From Symsagittifera roscoffensis (lineage: Eukaryota; Xenacoelomorpha; Acoela; Convolutidae): a stretch of DNA of 64,000 nt. Both the position numbers and the translations under genes were made by a program. Every line of letters begins with the position of its first letter. The first letter of the stretch is position 1. Where the stretch lies: the NCBI RefSeq assembly GCF_963678635.1, contig NC_087062.1, forward strand, positions 60,183,584 through 60,247,583, written 5' to 3'. Positions 29,403-40,000 of the stretch are shown one piece after another. The notes under the pieces were generated by a model. The model saw only the letters and a program-made list of their open reading frames with translations, was not told the origin of the DNA and made no database searches.

Positions 29403-31763
29403 TGCTGAGAAAGTGACAAAAGCATGCTTCATTTCTCTCAACGCTGATTGGTTAGATTTTAAACCAGCAATTTTAACGCCCCCTAGCGGAGAGATGTCAA
29501 ACGTATTGAGTTGTTGGAAAATGCCGATATGGTTACTGTCTGATTTTCCGTCGCCCTCTATCGATTTTATGCCGTGCGATGTAGCTGGAATGTTTTGAGT
29601 TATGACGCCTTCTACCGATAGACTACCAAACGTGTGAGATACAGCAAATGAATTGTCCATATCGGAACGATTTACCCGAGGCTGACCGGAATCCAATGAC
29701 TCAATTAGGTTAATTGTATTAGATACAGATACAGCAGGGCTCTGGCTGTTTTTCATGATATCAAGCGAGACTAGCTTGTCTTTCTGAATAATCGGTGATT
29801 CCTCTAACGAAGGACAACCCTTGGCCCATTCATCCAAAAATTCGCACGCATCAAAGAATCGATTAATACATTTGACCACATATTGTTCGTCAAAACTGCT
29901 TGGTCGCGGTGCTTCAAACGTTGGAAAACGGGATAAATAATCCACGATACCCAATTTGCATCCGGAGATATGGAATATATCGAAATCGAACGGCAATAAC
30001 CTATCAGCCCATCTGGTTAATCGCGATTGATGAGTTTTGTTACCTCGGTTGGTCTTTAACGCAGAGATAATTGCTTTATGGTCAGTTAAAATTACAAAAT
30101 GATTTCCCAGCAAATAAGTTCGAAAATGCTCACATGACCATACAATTGCTAGAAGTTCTAATTCGTTAGTACTGTATTTCTTTTCCTGATCGTTGAGAAA
30201 ACGTGACGCAAAAGCATTTGGTACCCACACATCCGTTTCTATCTCCTGTTCTAACGCCGCACCCAGACCACTATGGCTGGCATCACATTTCACACGCGAG
30301 TTCCGATTTTGGTCATAATGATACATTTTGGTGATATTAGCTATCAATTGCAATATGTTACGAAAAGCAGTTTGTTGGCAATCCCCCCACACAAATTTAC
30401 TTTTATTACTTGCTTTCAAGGACGGGCGTAATTGGTCCGAATGGACCTGAAGATTCGGTAAAAATCGTTGAAGATGGTTGAGAATGCCCATGAACGAACG
30501 GAGTTGCTTGAGCGTCATTGGCGGTTCCAAAGCTAATACTGCCTCTATTTTAGATAGTTTCGGCCTATAGCCTTCTACATCGATATCGTAGCCTAGCCAA
30601 GATAATTGATTCAAGGAGAAGTCACATTTCGACAGCTTCAGAGCGAAACCTTCTTCGTCCAAACGATTTATCACCTTATCTACAAGAATATTGTGATCCA
30701 ATATTGAACCCTTCGAGACTATCAAAATATCATCCAGGAAACAGAATACTCCCGACAACCCCTGGAGAGTATTGTCCATCGCTTTTTGGAATTCTTTCGG
30801 CATATCCGTTAATCCATAAAACCCAGTTTTGAACCGATACGTGCCAGTTTGTTCTCCACAAACGATATTAAAATTGCAATGACGACTAACTTCATCGCTG
30901 AGCGGAATCTGACTGAACGCATATTTTAAATCTAGGGACGAAAACCAGACATCACCTAACGTATTCGATGTAATTATCTGGGCTGCCGAGTCCAACAGTT
31001 CCAACAAATTCGGCATTTGATAATGGTTCTTATGAATTTGATCATTCATAGGTTTTGCGTCCATTGCCAATTTCACAGAACCATCCTTCTTAGCCGTAAT
31101 GACAATCGGGGAAATAAAGTGCTCACTTGTACATTTATTGAGTTTCACCACATGGCCTTCTTGAATCAATTTTTGAATTTCCTGACCGACTTTGTCTTGA
31201 ATATGAACCGGAACTCTCCTTCCTTTTTCCTGAATCGGTACTAGTGGAGACTTGAACGGATTTTTTGCTCTACCCACTCTAGTGAATACACGATGAAATT
31301 TCTGGTGGAAGTAATTTTTCCAGGAATCAGACGCTCTATTCAAGTTTGATTGGGAGATTTCACCCACCAAAGGCCGTTCTGGTCTAACTTGCGTTGTCTT
31401 TACTCCCAAATGAGGTTGCAAATCCAAACCGAGTAAACAACGTGTGTGGTTTTCCGAAATAAGGAATTTTGCAGGTTTAACATGCCAACCCAAAGATGAT
31501 ACATCCAGAATTAAAGTACCCATCAACTCGATTCTCTTCCTATTATAGTCAACGTATACTGTATTGATTGGACTTTCTTGCACAGTAAAGACCTTAGCTG
31601 ACGGAACAGTTTTCAGGATGTAATCTGCTGTCTTCTTATTCACGAAAGAAGCAGGGCTTCCAGTATCCACCGTTGCTTTGGAGAACGTCTTCCCACAACA
31701 AAGTGTTATCTGAATAGAGCGTAACTTGCTCGTAGCAGCATTAACCACCTCCAACTTCTTCAC
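29400..31763 (-). CDS. Protease, reverse transcriptase and RNase H (Ty3/gypsy pol, first ORF)
   Basis: 787 codons from a GTG that overlaps the end of gag by 23 bp. The aspartic protease has DTGSPASF (Asp33). The RT has SLDLKYAFSQI (Asp278), FYGLTDMPKEFQKAMD and the catalytic FLDDIL (342-347), with Phe in place of the usual Tyr. RNase H has KCDASHSGLGAAL (Asp494), YSTNELELLAIV (Glu534), LTDHKAI (Asp561) and GIVDYLSRFP (Asp608). All catalytic residues are present. About 190 residues after RNase H show no domain. Pol lies in the +1 frame relative to gag, so a +1 frameshift or re-initiation is needed. The last gag codons GGT-TAA-T would allow a +1 slip onto GTT, but this is inference. Confidence 0.92.
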   Translation of the reverse strand: MKKLEVVNAATSKLRSIQITLCCGKTFSKATVDTGSPASFVNKKTADYILKTVPSAKVFTVQESPINTVYVDYNRKRIELMGTLILDVSSLGWHVKPAKFLISENHTRCLLGLDLQPHLGVKTTQVRPERPLVGEISQSNLNRASDSWKNYFHQKFHRVFTRVGRAKNPFKSPLVPIQEKGRRVPVHIQDKVGQEIQKLIQEGHVVKLNKCTSEHFISPIVITAKKDGSVKLAMDAKPMNDQIHKNHYQMPNLLELLDSAAQIITSNTLGDVWFSSLDLKYAFSQIPLSDEVSRHCNFNIVCGEQTGTYRFKTGFYGLTDMPKEFQKAMDNTLQGLSGVFCFLDDILIVSKGSILDHNILVDKVINRLDEEGFALKLSKCDFSLNQLSWLGYDIDVEGYRPKLSKIEAVLALEPPMTLKQLRSFMGILNHLQRFLPNLQVHSDQLRPSLKASNKSKFVWGDCQQTAFRNILQLIANITKMYHYDQNRNSRVKCDASHSGLGAALEQEIETDVWVPNAFASRFLNDQEKKYSTNELELLAIVWSCEHFRTYLLGNHFVILTDHKAIISALKTNRGNKTHQSRLTRWADRLLPFDFDIFHISGCKLGIVDYLSRFPTFEAPRPSSFDEQYVVKCINRFFDACEFLDEWAKGCPSLEESPIIQKDKLVSLDIMKNSQSPAVSVSNTINLIESLDSGQPRVNRSDMDNSFAVSHTFGSLSVEGVITQNIPATSHGIKSIEGDGKSDSNHIGIFQQLNTFDISPLGGVKIAGLKSNQSALREMKHAFVTFSA

Positions 31764-32358
31764 TGAGTCCCGTCAGCCGCAGATAAAATGCTTCCAAACC
31801 TTCTCGATCTGAATGGACCGCATTGTACATTTGCATACGTTCGATAATATAATTTTTCTCCTTTCGGAAAAGAAGAACACAGAATTCGTGAAATTCCCGA
31901 AAGGAAATTGCACTGAGGTCCGCGTGTGGATAACTTTGGAGGAATCTTTTCCTCCCTTCAGAGCCGAGCGAGAAAAATAAACGGGACTTTATCCGCTGTT
32001 CAACCTCGTAGTAAAACACTCCTGGTGCAACTCTGGGCCCTTTCGCCCGACGCTCTTCGTTCATTTCTGTAACTCTCCGGACAGCTGCTTCGTTTCTTGC
32101 AATACGGTTGGCGATTGCTGCAGCATCTTCATCCACCCCCACAGCTTCTGGTTTTGGAACAGGATCGTCATGTACTATACCCGGAACTTTTAGCAGTTCG
32201 CGTGGATCACACCTTTCTCTTAGAGTGATTGCCAAGTTGAATTGTCCTATCCAAGAATCCCAACTACAGGGTGGATCAGCAGTTGGTTTATGCCAGAATA
32301 CGGGTACGCCTAACAGGTCAGTTCGATCCTCTGAGATCGAAACTGCTGGCTGCGCCAT
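31741..32358 (-). CDS. Gag-like protein of the Ty3/gypsy element
   Basis: 205 codons from the ATG at 32356-32358. The A of this ATG is the last base of the 5' LTR, so the codon is made by the LTR/primer-site junction. The frame is open for a further 12 codons into the LTR (ATG at 32394). The sequence has tryptophans typical of gag capsid domains near the start (FWHKP, SWDSWIGQF) and a helical second half (RLFFSLGSEGRKRFLQSYPH). No CCHC zinc knuckle is present, and at about 205 residues it is short for a Ty3/gypsy Gag. It ends in TAA (31741-31743) inside the start of pol. Confidence 0.75.
   Translation of the reverse strand: MAQPAVSISEDRTDLLGVPVFWHKPTADPPCSWDSWIGQFNLAITLRERCDPRELLKVPGIVHDDPVPKPEAVGVDEDAAAIANRIARNEAAVRRVTEMNEERRAKGPRVAPGVFYYEVEQRIKSRLFFSLGSEGRKRFLQSYPHADLSAISFREFHEFCVLLFRKEKNYIIERMQMYNAVHSDREGLEAFYLRLTGLSEEVGGG
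32338..32357 (-). other. Candidate primer binding site
   Basis: Minus strand TGGCGCAGCCAGCAG directly follows the 5' LTR. TGG is the complement of a tRNA CCA end and is in the expected place. I cannot name the matching tRNA from memory. The site overlaps the first gag codons. Confidence 0.55.
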
Positions 32359-32643
32359 GTGAATCATCAAAAACAGTTGTAAAACAAGAATCAATTCTCC
32401 TTGTTATGTTTATAGTAATGTAAATAATATAGATAGTTTAGTATTTAGATAATGTCATGACAAATCTTTTAAATACAACTCAAATCTTTCATAAGTTGTG
32501 ACAGAATGAATAAGGTCACATAGTGGTAATCTATAAAGGATTGGCAGGTCGGTCACGACCTTGGTACACAAAAAGACGAGTTTAGCACGAATAGCTAGTA
32601 CACTGATGACGTCATATGAACTAAGAAACTACGCCACATCACA
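32358..32643 (-). repeat. 5' LTR of the Ty3/gypsy element
   Basis: 286 bp, the partner of 26302-26587 with one difference seen. It is followed on the right by the GCTGC target duplication. Confidence 0.93.
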
Positions 32644-32675
32644 GCTGCTAGCTAGCTTTTGGTTAATCTAGCCCT

Positions 32676-32765
32676 TGGTTAAACAAGTTTATATTGGTTA
32701 AGTTAGCCCTTGGTTAAACAAGCTTATATTGGTTAAACTAGCCCTTGGTTAAACAAGTTTATACA
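32676..32765. repeat. Tandem repeat of about 35 bp at the LTR insertion site
   Basis: Three copies of agcccttggttaaacaagtt plus tatattggttaa start about 30 bp from the retrotransposon edge. Confidence 0.85.
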
Positions 32766-35145
32766 TTCGACTGCTGAATTTTATTGCAAGTAAACGGAAA
32801 TTTTAGTGTTCAGAAAGTTTTTCAGTTCGGAAACCGTTTGCCCATTTTAGTGAAATTTTCTTGCTCATTTTTTTAAAGATAAAACAGTTAAAAAACGAAG
32901 GCATCTGAAGTAGTTTTCAGAAAAAAAACCAAACTCTTCAAAAAATGAAAATTTTTGAATTTTGTTTGAAAGTCCTGAAAACGCCACGTTAATTTACAAT
33001 CCAAACCCACATTAATTTACAAGAAAGATCACAGCTGAAACATCTTATGAGTTTTTAACCCTGGAGTAACAATTCGACTTGTTGCCTGGAGACGAAAAAC
33101 AAACCGAGCACAATTATTTCGTAATTTTCCGCTTAAAAGTGGGAACAAAACTGGTTATTGTGTTTGGCCGTAAATCTTTATATTAAAAAATATGTTTTAT
33201 AATGATTTAGCAAGCAACGCGAAAGCTCACTAAATACTTGAAAAAAGTTGTGGTGATACAAAAAGGTGTCATTTATACTGAACTTGAAAAGCGTCACTTT
33301 TTCTGTTGATAACAGTCTTGATTTGGCGATGGTGACTCGTTAAGAAGAGAAAACGGGACATGGAGCTGATCAAAAAAGATTGATCTCTTAGCATCGGGCC
33401 ACAAATTTTACTCGAAGTGAAAACTTAACTGATAATTACGGTTATCAAAATTTGCTATTTTTTTGCGGAGAAGCAAACTTTTTCCTCTCATATTCTAATT
33501 TGCAATCACTACAATGCAGCGTTACCTTAGCAGTTTTTCTGTTTTTTTTCTGTTGTAAAAATGAGATCGCAATTTACTTGGAAATGAGCAAGCAAAAATG
33601 ACGATATTGAAATTCGCGATGAGTTAAATGATAGGGAGTTCATTAGAAATTTGAAATCTAAAAGATATGGCTTTGATTGACAAGGCATTGATGTCTTCTC
33701 AGCAGTTTTCACTCTTCATAATAATATGTTTTCCCCCGCTTTACTCTTTGTTTGAAAACAGTCCCATCATTGGTTTTAGCTGTAGTTGACTGTAACTTGG
33801 TGTGATCGATCGTACATTTATCTCCCCTGAGTTCATTAAAAAACAGCAGAGGGCATGGTCACAAGATTTATTCGGTATAAATTTCGAGCTAATTTCAGAC
33901 ATATTTCCGAAAATTACTATTTTAAAAATGACAAAAGTTTAAATTGTTTTATGATCATGCCACTGCTTATTGACCCCTCTCAGCTTCCATGGCGTTTGAT
34001 TTAGTATGAGTTTTCTATTTTCTTATCAATTCTTGCAATATTGAATTATCAAATTATCATCGTGAGCTTTTTGTGATAGAAATACTTTAATCATCAGTTG
34101 TTCAATTCAAATATTTTTTGTTTCCGTTTTCAAATCAAGCTAACATGAAATCATTAATTTTTAATTTAATTCAGCCGGAAACTAAAACAAAAAAATGAAT
34201 ATTTAACAAGTTTATGACTTATTGGATATAGTAAAATCAATCGATTATGGTAAAAAAAATATTGAGCATACGTTAACTTTCGAAATTAATATTAATGTTG
34301 ATTGGTCTCCGAGTTTAATTGCCACATGTCAATCTTGTCTCGAAAAACACCAGTAAGGTTTTAAAAAAATTATTGTTTCTTAAACTAATTGATTAAATCG
34401 ATGACAATTTGATAGTCTAGAGAGATTTCATGCAAAAAGTTTGGATATATTGAATAGTTTTTAGTACCGCGACTGCAAGTTGCAAAAAAATTAAAGTCTA
34501 AAAATTGTTGCAGTTGCTGTAAGTGTATAGTATTTGCCTTATTGATCTCATTTTCAAGTAGCCAGTGATAATTGAAGTTTGATTTGAAGTTGAGGCAAAA
34601 CTATGAACGAAAATTGACTAACCACAGCCACTGAAAAGTGTTACTGAATCTGATGTTTGCTGTGGATCATTGAATGTGATAGAAAGTTCGTCGAAATAAA
34701 ACGCTCTAATAACTTTTATCTGGTACAAAACCCAATTTTTTCGTGTTTGAATCATCCTTTTTTCTGAAGTATTGTATCATTACTGAGCAAATGCATAACA
34801 TCGTGTATAAGATCTCAAATGGCATAATTTCCGAATGGCATTGAGATGAAACACACCTTATGGCATTATCTCTAGGCAACATTGCATTGAAAAGTTTTAG
34901 ATAGTCAACCTTTTCTTGTGAACAGGGAGTGAAAAGTAGTAAAGTTGCCATTAAAATGCTTACTGACATTCCGTCTTTAAATTTTTTTTACAAAATTTAT
35001 CAAAAAAGTAAGCTTGGTGATAGAATTAAATAGTTTTTCGTGGTCAGTTTTTCCAGCAAAAATCCCCTACCTTAATGATTCTCATTAAAATCCCCTACCC
35101 CAATGAAGCTTAAACAAATGTTCTTGAACAAAAGTTTTTTTTTTT
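32766..35145. other. Intergenic sequence without gene
   Basis: AT-rich. A segment near 33090 (aaaccgagcacaattatttcg) matches 35787 (aaccgagcacaaatattccg), so part belongs to the 35-kb dispersed repeat. The open frames at 33527-33712 and 34706-34969 have no recognisable content. Confidence 0.4.
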
Positions 35146-36700
35146 ACTATTAAGACTTTGAGTTTGAGTTCTTAATAAAAACTTGATTTTTGTGCCATTA
35201 GGGGAAAACTAAATTTTTAATCATTTAGGAAATATACTATTTGGGAAAAAGCAGTTAATATCAGCGATGTATAAATTGAATAGAAGATAACTATAAACAA
35301 GATTGCTCGTATCAGGGCGAAGCCCTAAATGTTCCGACTGCCTTTTAAGGTTCATGGACCAGTAGTAACATAAAATAATTAAATGTAATAAAATAAAATG
35401 TAAAAAAAAATTTCGAAAAATTAAAATTTTTTATGAAGGCATTCCCCCACACGCCATATAAAGTACAAAGGAATAGATTTCGCTCATATTAACTAATCAG
35501 CTATGGCAAATAACTTCCTTGAACCAATTTGGAACGATTTCCAAGTCGGATTAAATCTCCGCTTACGCGATAATAGCGCAAAAAATATCGCGCGTTAATT
35601 GTCCCAAATTGGCCAAAGTGGCAATCGTTAAACCCCCATAACTTTACGCAAAATGATCACAGGTGGAATATCTTCCAAATTTCAGCTCAGGACAACAATA
35701 CCTTTTGAATGATATAGAAAAATTTTATCTAAAATGGCTCGTTAAAAAGTCGAAATTTGTCTGAAGAAAAAAAACCCAACCGAGCACAAATATTCCGTTA
35801 CTTTCGTATCAAAAGTCGGAGCAATTAGTTCAAATAAAAAATCTAGTGCGCTCTTCGAATTTCATCAATACAAAAGTGCACAATGTCGTGTGCGTCATAG
35901 GGAAATCTATGCGACAGAAACGAGTTTTGGTTTTGAATCGTTCCTTAGGTAAACACATTTAAGAAGAAAACTAACGCTCAATTGAATTGTTTTGTAAAAA
36001 GTAACTTAAAATCTAGTTATGCATTATAGATTGAAGTTCAGCAGATTGCGACTTTGAACATTGTCGGCAGATTTCACTCACTTAAAAAAACAAGACTGAA
36101 GAGTTTCGACAAATCCTTCAATCAAGCGAAACCCTGAATGTTCCAACTTCCCATAAAACTTTCTACAAGAGGTAATTTTTCTGAATCAATCATAATCAAT
36201 TCTGAAGCTTACACAAATGATGAGAATTTTTCTTCGTTACTAAAAAGACTTTGAGTTTGAGTTATTAATAAGACCTTAATTTTTGTGCCATTAGGGGTAA
36301 CTCAGTTTTTAATCATTTAGGAATTATACCGTTTGGGAAGTAACCGTTCATATCAGTGATTTATAAATTGAATAGAAGATAACTATAGATTAGTTCAAAT
36401 ATAAATCTAGAGTGCTCTTCAAATTTTATCAGTCCAGTAGTGCTCAAGATTGATGTGCGTCTTAGCGAGATCTATGCGACATAAACGATGTACGACGTTG
36501 AACGGTTACTTAGGTTAACACTATTTCGTTTGAATTCATGAAAGTTTTCTTGAAACAAAGTTTTAAATCGTTCAAGCAGCTGTAGCCAGAGTCGAGTTTG
36601 ATCAATGAGAAAGAGTATCTTTGTAATACTCAACTAATAAAAAAAGAGACCAGAAATTGCAGTAAATCCCTGAAGTAAGCAAAAACCTGAATGCTCTGAA
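35146..36700. repeat. Direct repeats of a dispersed family
   Basis: The block ttaagactttgagtttgagt through aattgaatagaagataacta occurs at 35150-35290 and again at 36243-36388, about 1.1 kb apart. Each is followed by a sequence containing ccctgaatgttccaac-type wording (35325, 36133, 36690) that also occurs inverted at 19.8 kb. Confidence 0.65.
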
Positions 36701-37016
36701 TGATTATTTTTCAGATGTTTTGAAAATTTCGCCAAAATGAGTAATTAAATTCAAAACAAAAAAAAATTTCACTGCTACCATAATTATTACGTGAATTTAA
36801 CAGAAAATGGGATCAGAGTAAAAGTTAATCACCCAAATGGAGCACTACGAACGCAATACTACTAAAAATTTAATCTGTCAATTCGAATCAACGCTGTAAA
36901 TTGAAAGGCAATAAACGACTTTCAAACACTCTTTATAGTTTTTTGATAATTCAAACAAAAAGTTCACCTTTTTCGACAAGTTTTAAAATTAAGAAAAATG
37001 CAGATTTGATCAACTT

Positions 37017-40000
37017 TTGAATCTTTCTGAAGAAAAAAGACAACCTCCACAAGCTTCAACGGGAATCAACAAATCATTTGAATGCGAGGCTAATTAAACT
37101 CTTAATTGCTGCTGTATTTGCGGATTGTTTTGTCAAACTATCGCTCCAAAGCGACAATCTTGACATCACTTGGTTAAATCTTTTCTATTAAAAAATAAAG
37201 TCAACCTAAAATTGTTTTCCATGTCGTTTCACTATTCATTTTTGAACAGGCGCTACATGAAACTTCAAAAGCTAGTTTTCTGAAAAAAAACTGAGTTTTT
37301 ACGCCTTGAAAAAAAATTTTTCTTTGAAAGGGCTTTAAAATGAGATATCATTTATCACAAATCCAAAGAAAACGCTCCTTTTTACTTCCAGTGGTCGAAA
37401 CAAAAAAAGTCAAATCAAAATATTCTTCTTCTAAAATTTTGAAAAATTTGATGCATAGAAGATAGCTTAAGATCAGTTTTGTTGGAAGTAAAATGGTGAC
37501 TCAATCACCACAAAAAACGAGGATAAAATTTGAGCAATCGGTAAAAATTGAAGGAAAATTTTTAGCTAGATTTTAATTGTCTCGTTGCATTTTAAAATTT
37601 GCAGCAAAACTAATAGTTTGTCAACATTTAAGGCTTCTTACAAAGAAAAGTAAAAAACAATTTTAAGTGAAGATTAAATAATGATGATATGAACTTATTT
37701 TTGGCAAGTTCTGCAAATTGGCGAGCCAACAACAAACAGCCTAACAAAACTTAGGCAAAACAAAATCAAATAGCACATGTTTATAATGTGAAATACCAGA
37801 CAGAGTTGTCGTTTTAGACTTGAAGGTTTGAAAACATTTTTTTCTTCTAAGTACCCAAACAAAAAGAAAATTTGATTAAAATCATGGCAGACAACGCTAT
37901 GATACAGCTAAGGACAAGATAAATTAAGAAATTGGTCGATAGTACGATATCAAACTATGATATCAAATTATCGCTGTCACTTGAATCTTTCTGAAGATAA
38001 AAATTAATCTCAACAAGCTTCACCGGGAATCAACAAATCAAATGAATGCGAGGCCAATTAAACTCCTAATTGCTGCTGTGTTTGCGGATTGTTTCGTCAA
38101 ACTATCGCTCAAAATTGAAAATCTTGACATCATTTGGTTAAATCTTTTCTATTCAAATATAAAGTTGATCTAAAATTGTTTTCCATGTCGTCTAAACTAA
38201 ACAACTTCATTGCTGATGTTTAGGAAACCTTAAAATTAACATTATTATCAAAAATGATGAGATAGTTTTTGCATTGAGCAAAATTATCTCAAATGTTTTC
38301 TTGCAATCAACAAAACTATCCAATTCCATTGCCCAATATTATGACATAGCCAAGTTTTGCAATTGAAAAGGTGTGCGATTGGAATAGAAAATCAGCTCGT
38401 TTCTCAATGAGTGAAGTTTTTGATTAAAACAAATTAGTACCTGCAACGCTACGATGCATTTGAAATGTGCGTGAAATATGAAAAAAAAACGCTATAAGGA
38501 GTAGTTTTATATAGCTAACTTTTATGTGGTTCAACAAAGCGATTCTTATAATAAAACATGCTAGTGACTATGAAAATAATCCAGAAAAGCATACAGTTTT
38601 CCTGTCAAAACTCTGAAAAAAAAACGTTCAATAAAATTTTAGAAAAAAACTTATACTTTCTGCTTGCTAGGGTTTTGAATGTTCCAAGAATTGCTCAACC
38701 TGTTCAGCATGAGCAACCAAAAAGTACTCCTAAAACCATATTTCCGAACGAATGTCCTTTTTTGTGTGGTGTGATGAAGGTAAATGAATGAAACTTTAAA
38801 AATTTCAAAAAATAGACATATTCCGCTAGATTTGTCTGCAGAATGATTTTTAAATTGTTTTTGCAGATTCCATACTGGAAAGTAAAAAAAACTACTTATT
38901 ATCAAAGAGGCGCTACATGAAGGTTCAATACTTAGTTTTCTGAAAAATAAACTGAGTTTTCAAGGCTTGCATTAAAGTTTTTCTTTGAAAGGGCTTTAAA
39001 ATGAGATATCACTTATCACATATCCAAAGAAAACGCTCCTTTTTACTTCCAGCGGTCGAAACAAAAAAAGTCAAATCAAAAAAATATTTTTCTAAAATAT
39101 TGAAAAAGTTTGATGCATATAAGATAGCCTAAGATCAGTTTTGTTGGAAGCAAAACGGTGACCCAATTACCACAAAAAACGAGGATAGATTTTGAGCAAT
39201 CGGTAACAATTGATGGAAAATTTTTAGCTAGATTTTAATTGTGTCGTTGCATTTTACAATTTGCAGCAAAATTAATAATTTGTCAACATTTAAGGCTTGT
39301 TACAAAAAAAAGTAAAAAACAATTTTAATGAAGATTAAATAATGATGATATGAACTTGTTTTTGGCAAATTCTGCAAATCGGCGAGCCAACAACAAACAG
39401 CCTAACAAAACTTAGGCAAACCAAAATCAAATAGCACATGTTTATAATGTGAAATACCAGACAGAGTTGTCGTTTTAGACTTGAAGGTTTGAAAACATTT
39501 TTTTCTTCTAAGTACCCAAACAAAAAGAAAACTTGATAAAAAGTATGGCAGACAACGCTATGATACAGCTAAGGACAAGATAAAATAAAAAAACTGGTCG
39601 ATAGTACGATATCAAACTATGATATCAAATTATTGCTGTCACTTGAATCTTTCTGAAGATAAAAATTAATCTCAACAAGCTTCAACGGGAATCAACAAAT
39701 CAAATGAATGCGAGGCCAATTAAACTCCTAATTGCTGCTGTGTTTGCGGATTGTTTCGTCAAACTATCGCTCAAAATTGAAAATCTTGACATCATTTGGT
39801 TAAATCTTTTCTATTCAAATATAAAGTTGATCTAAAATTGTTTTCCATGTCTTCTAAACTAAACAACTTCATTGCTGATGTTTAAGAAACACTAAAATTA
39901 ACCTTATTATCAAAAATGATGAGATAGTTTTTGCATTGAGCAAAATTATCTCAAATGTTTTCTGGCAATCAACAAAACTATCCAATTTTATTGCCCAATA

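Larger units (their letters stand above)
26302..32643 (-). mobile_element. Complete Ty3/gypsy-type LTR retrotransposon, recent insertion
   Basis: 6,342 bp on the minus strand, bounded by two 286-bp LTRs and a perfect 5-bp target duplication GCTGC (26297-26301, 32644-32648). The LTRs begin TGTGA and end TCACA, and I find only one difference between them (g/a at about 26318 against 32374), so the insertion is young. The order in sense direction is 5' LTR, gag, protease-RT-RNase H, stop codon, integrase with a long tail, polypurine tract, 3' LTR. RNase H before integrase and an H2C2 integrase place it in Ty3/gypsy (Metaviridae). No envelope-like ORF and no chromodomain are visible. It sits in the intergenic space between two convergent host genes. 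Two of three integrase catalytic residues are changed (see the integrase entry). Confidence 0.93.

Noticed and set aside
26302-32643. Endogenous retrovirus with an envelope gene
   Set aside because: No ORF with signal peptide, membrane anchor or furin-like site lies between the integrase tail and the 3' LTR; only about 300 bp are available there.
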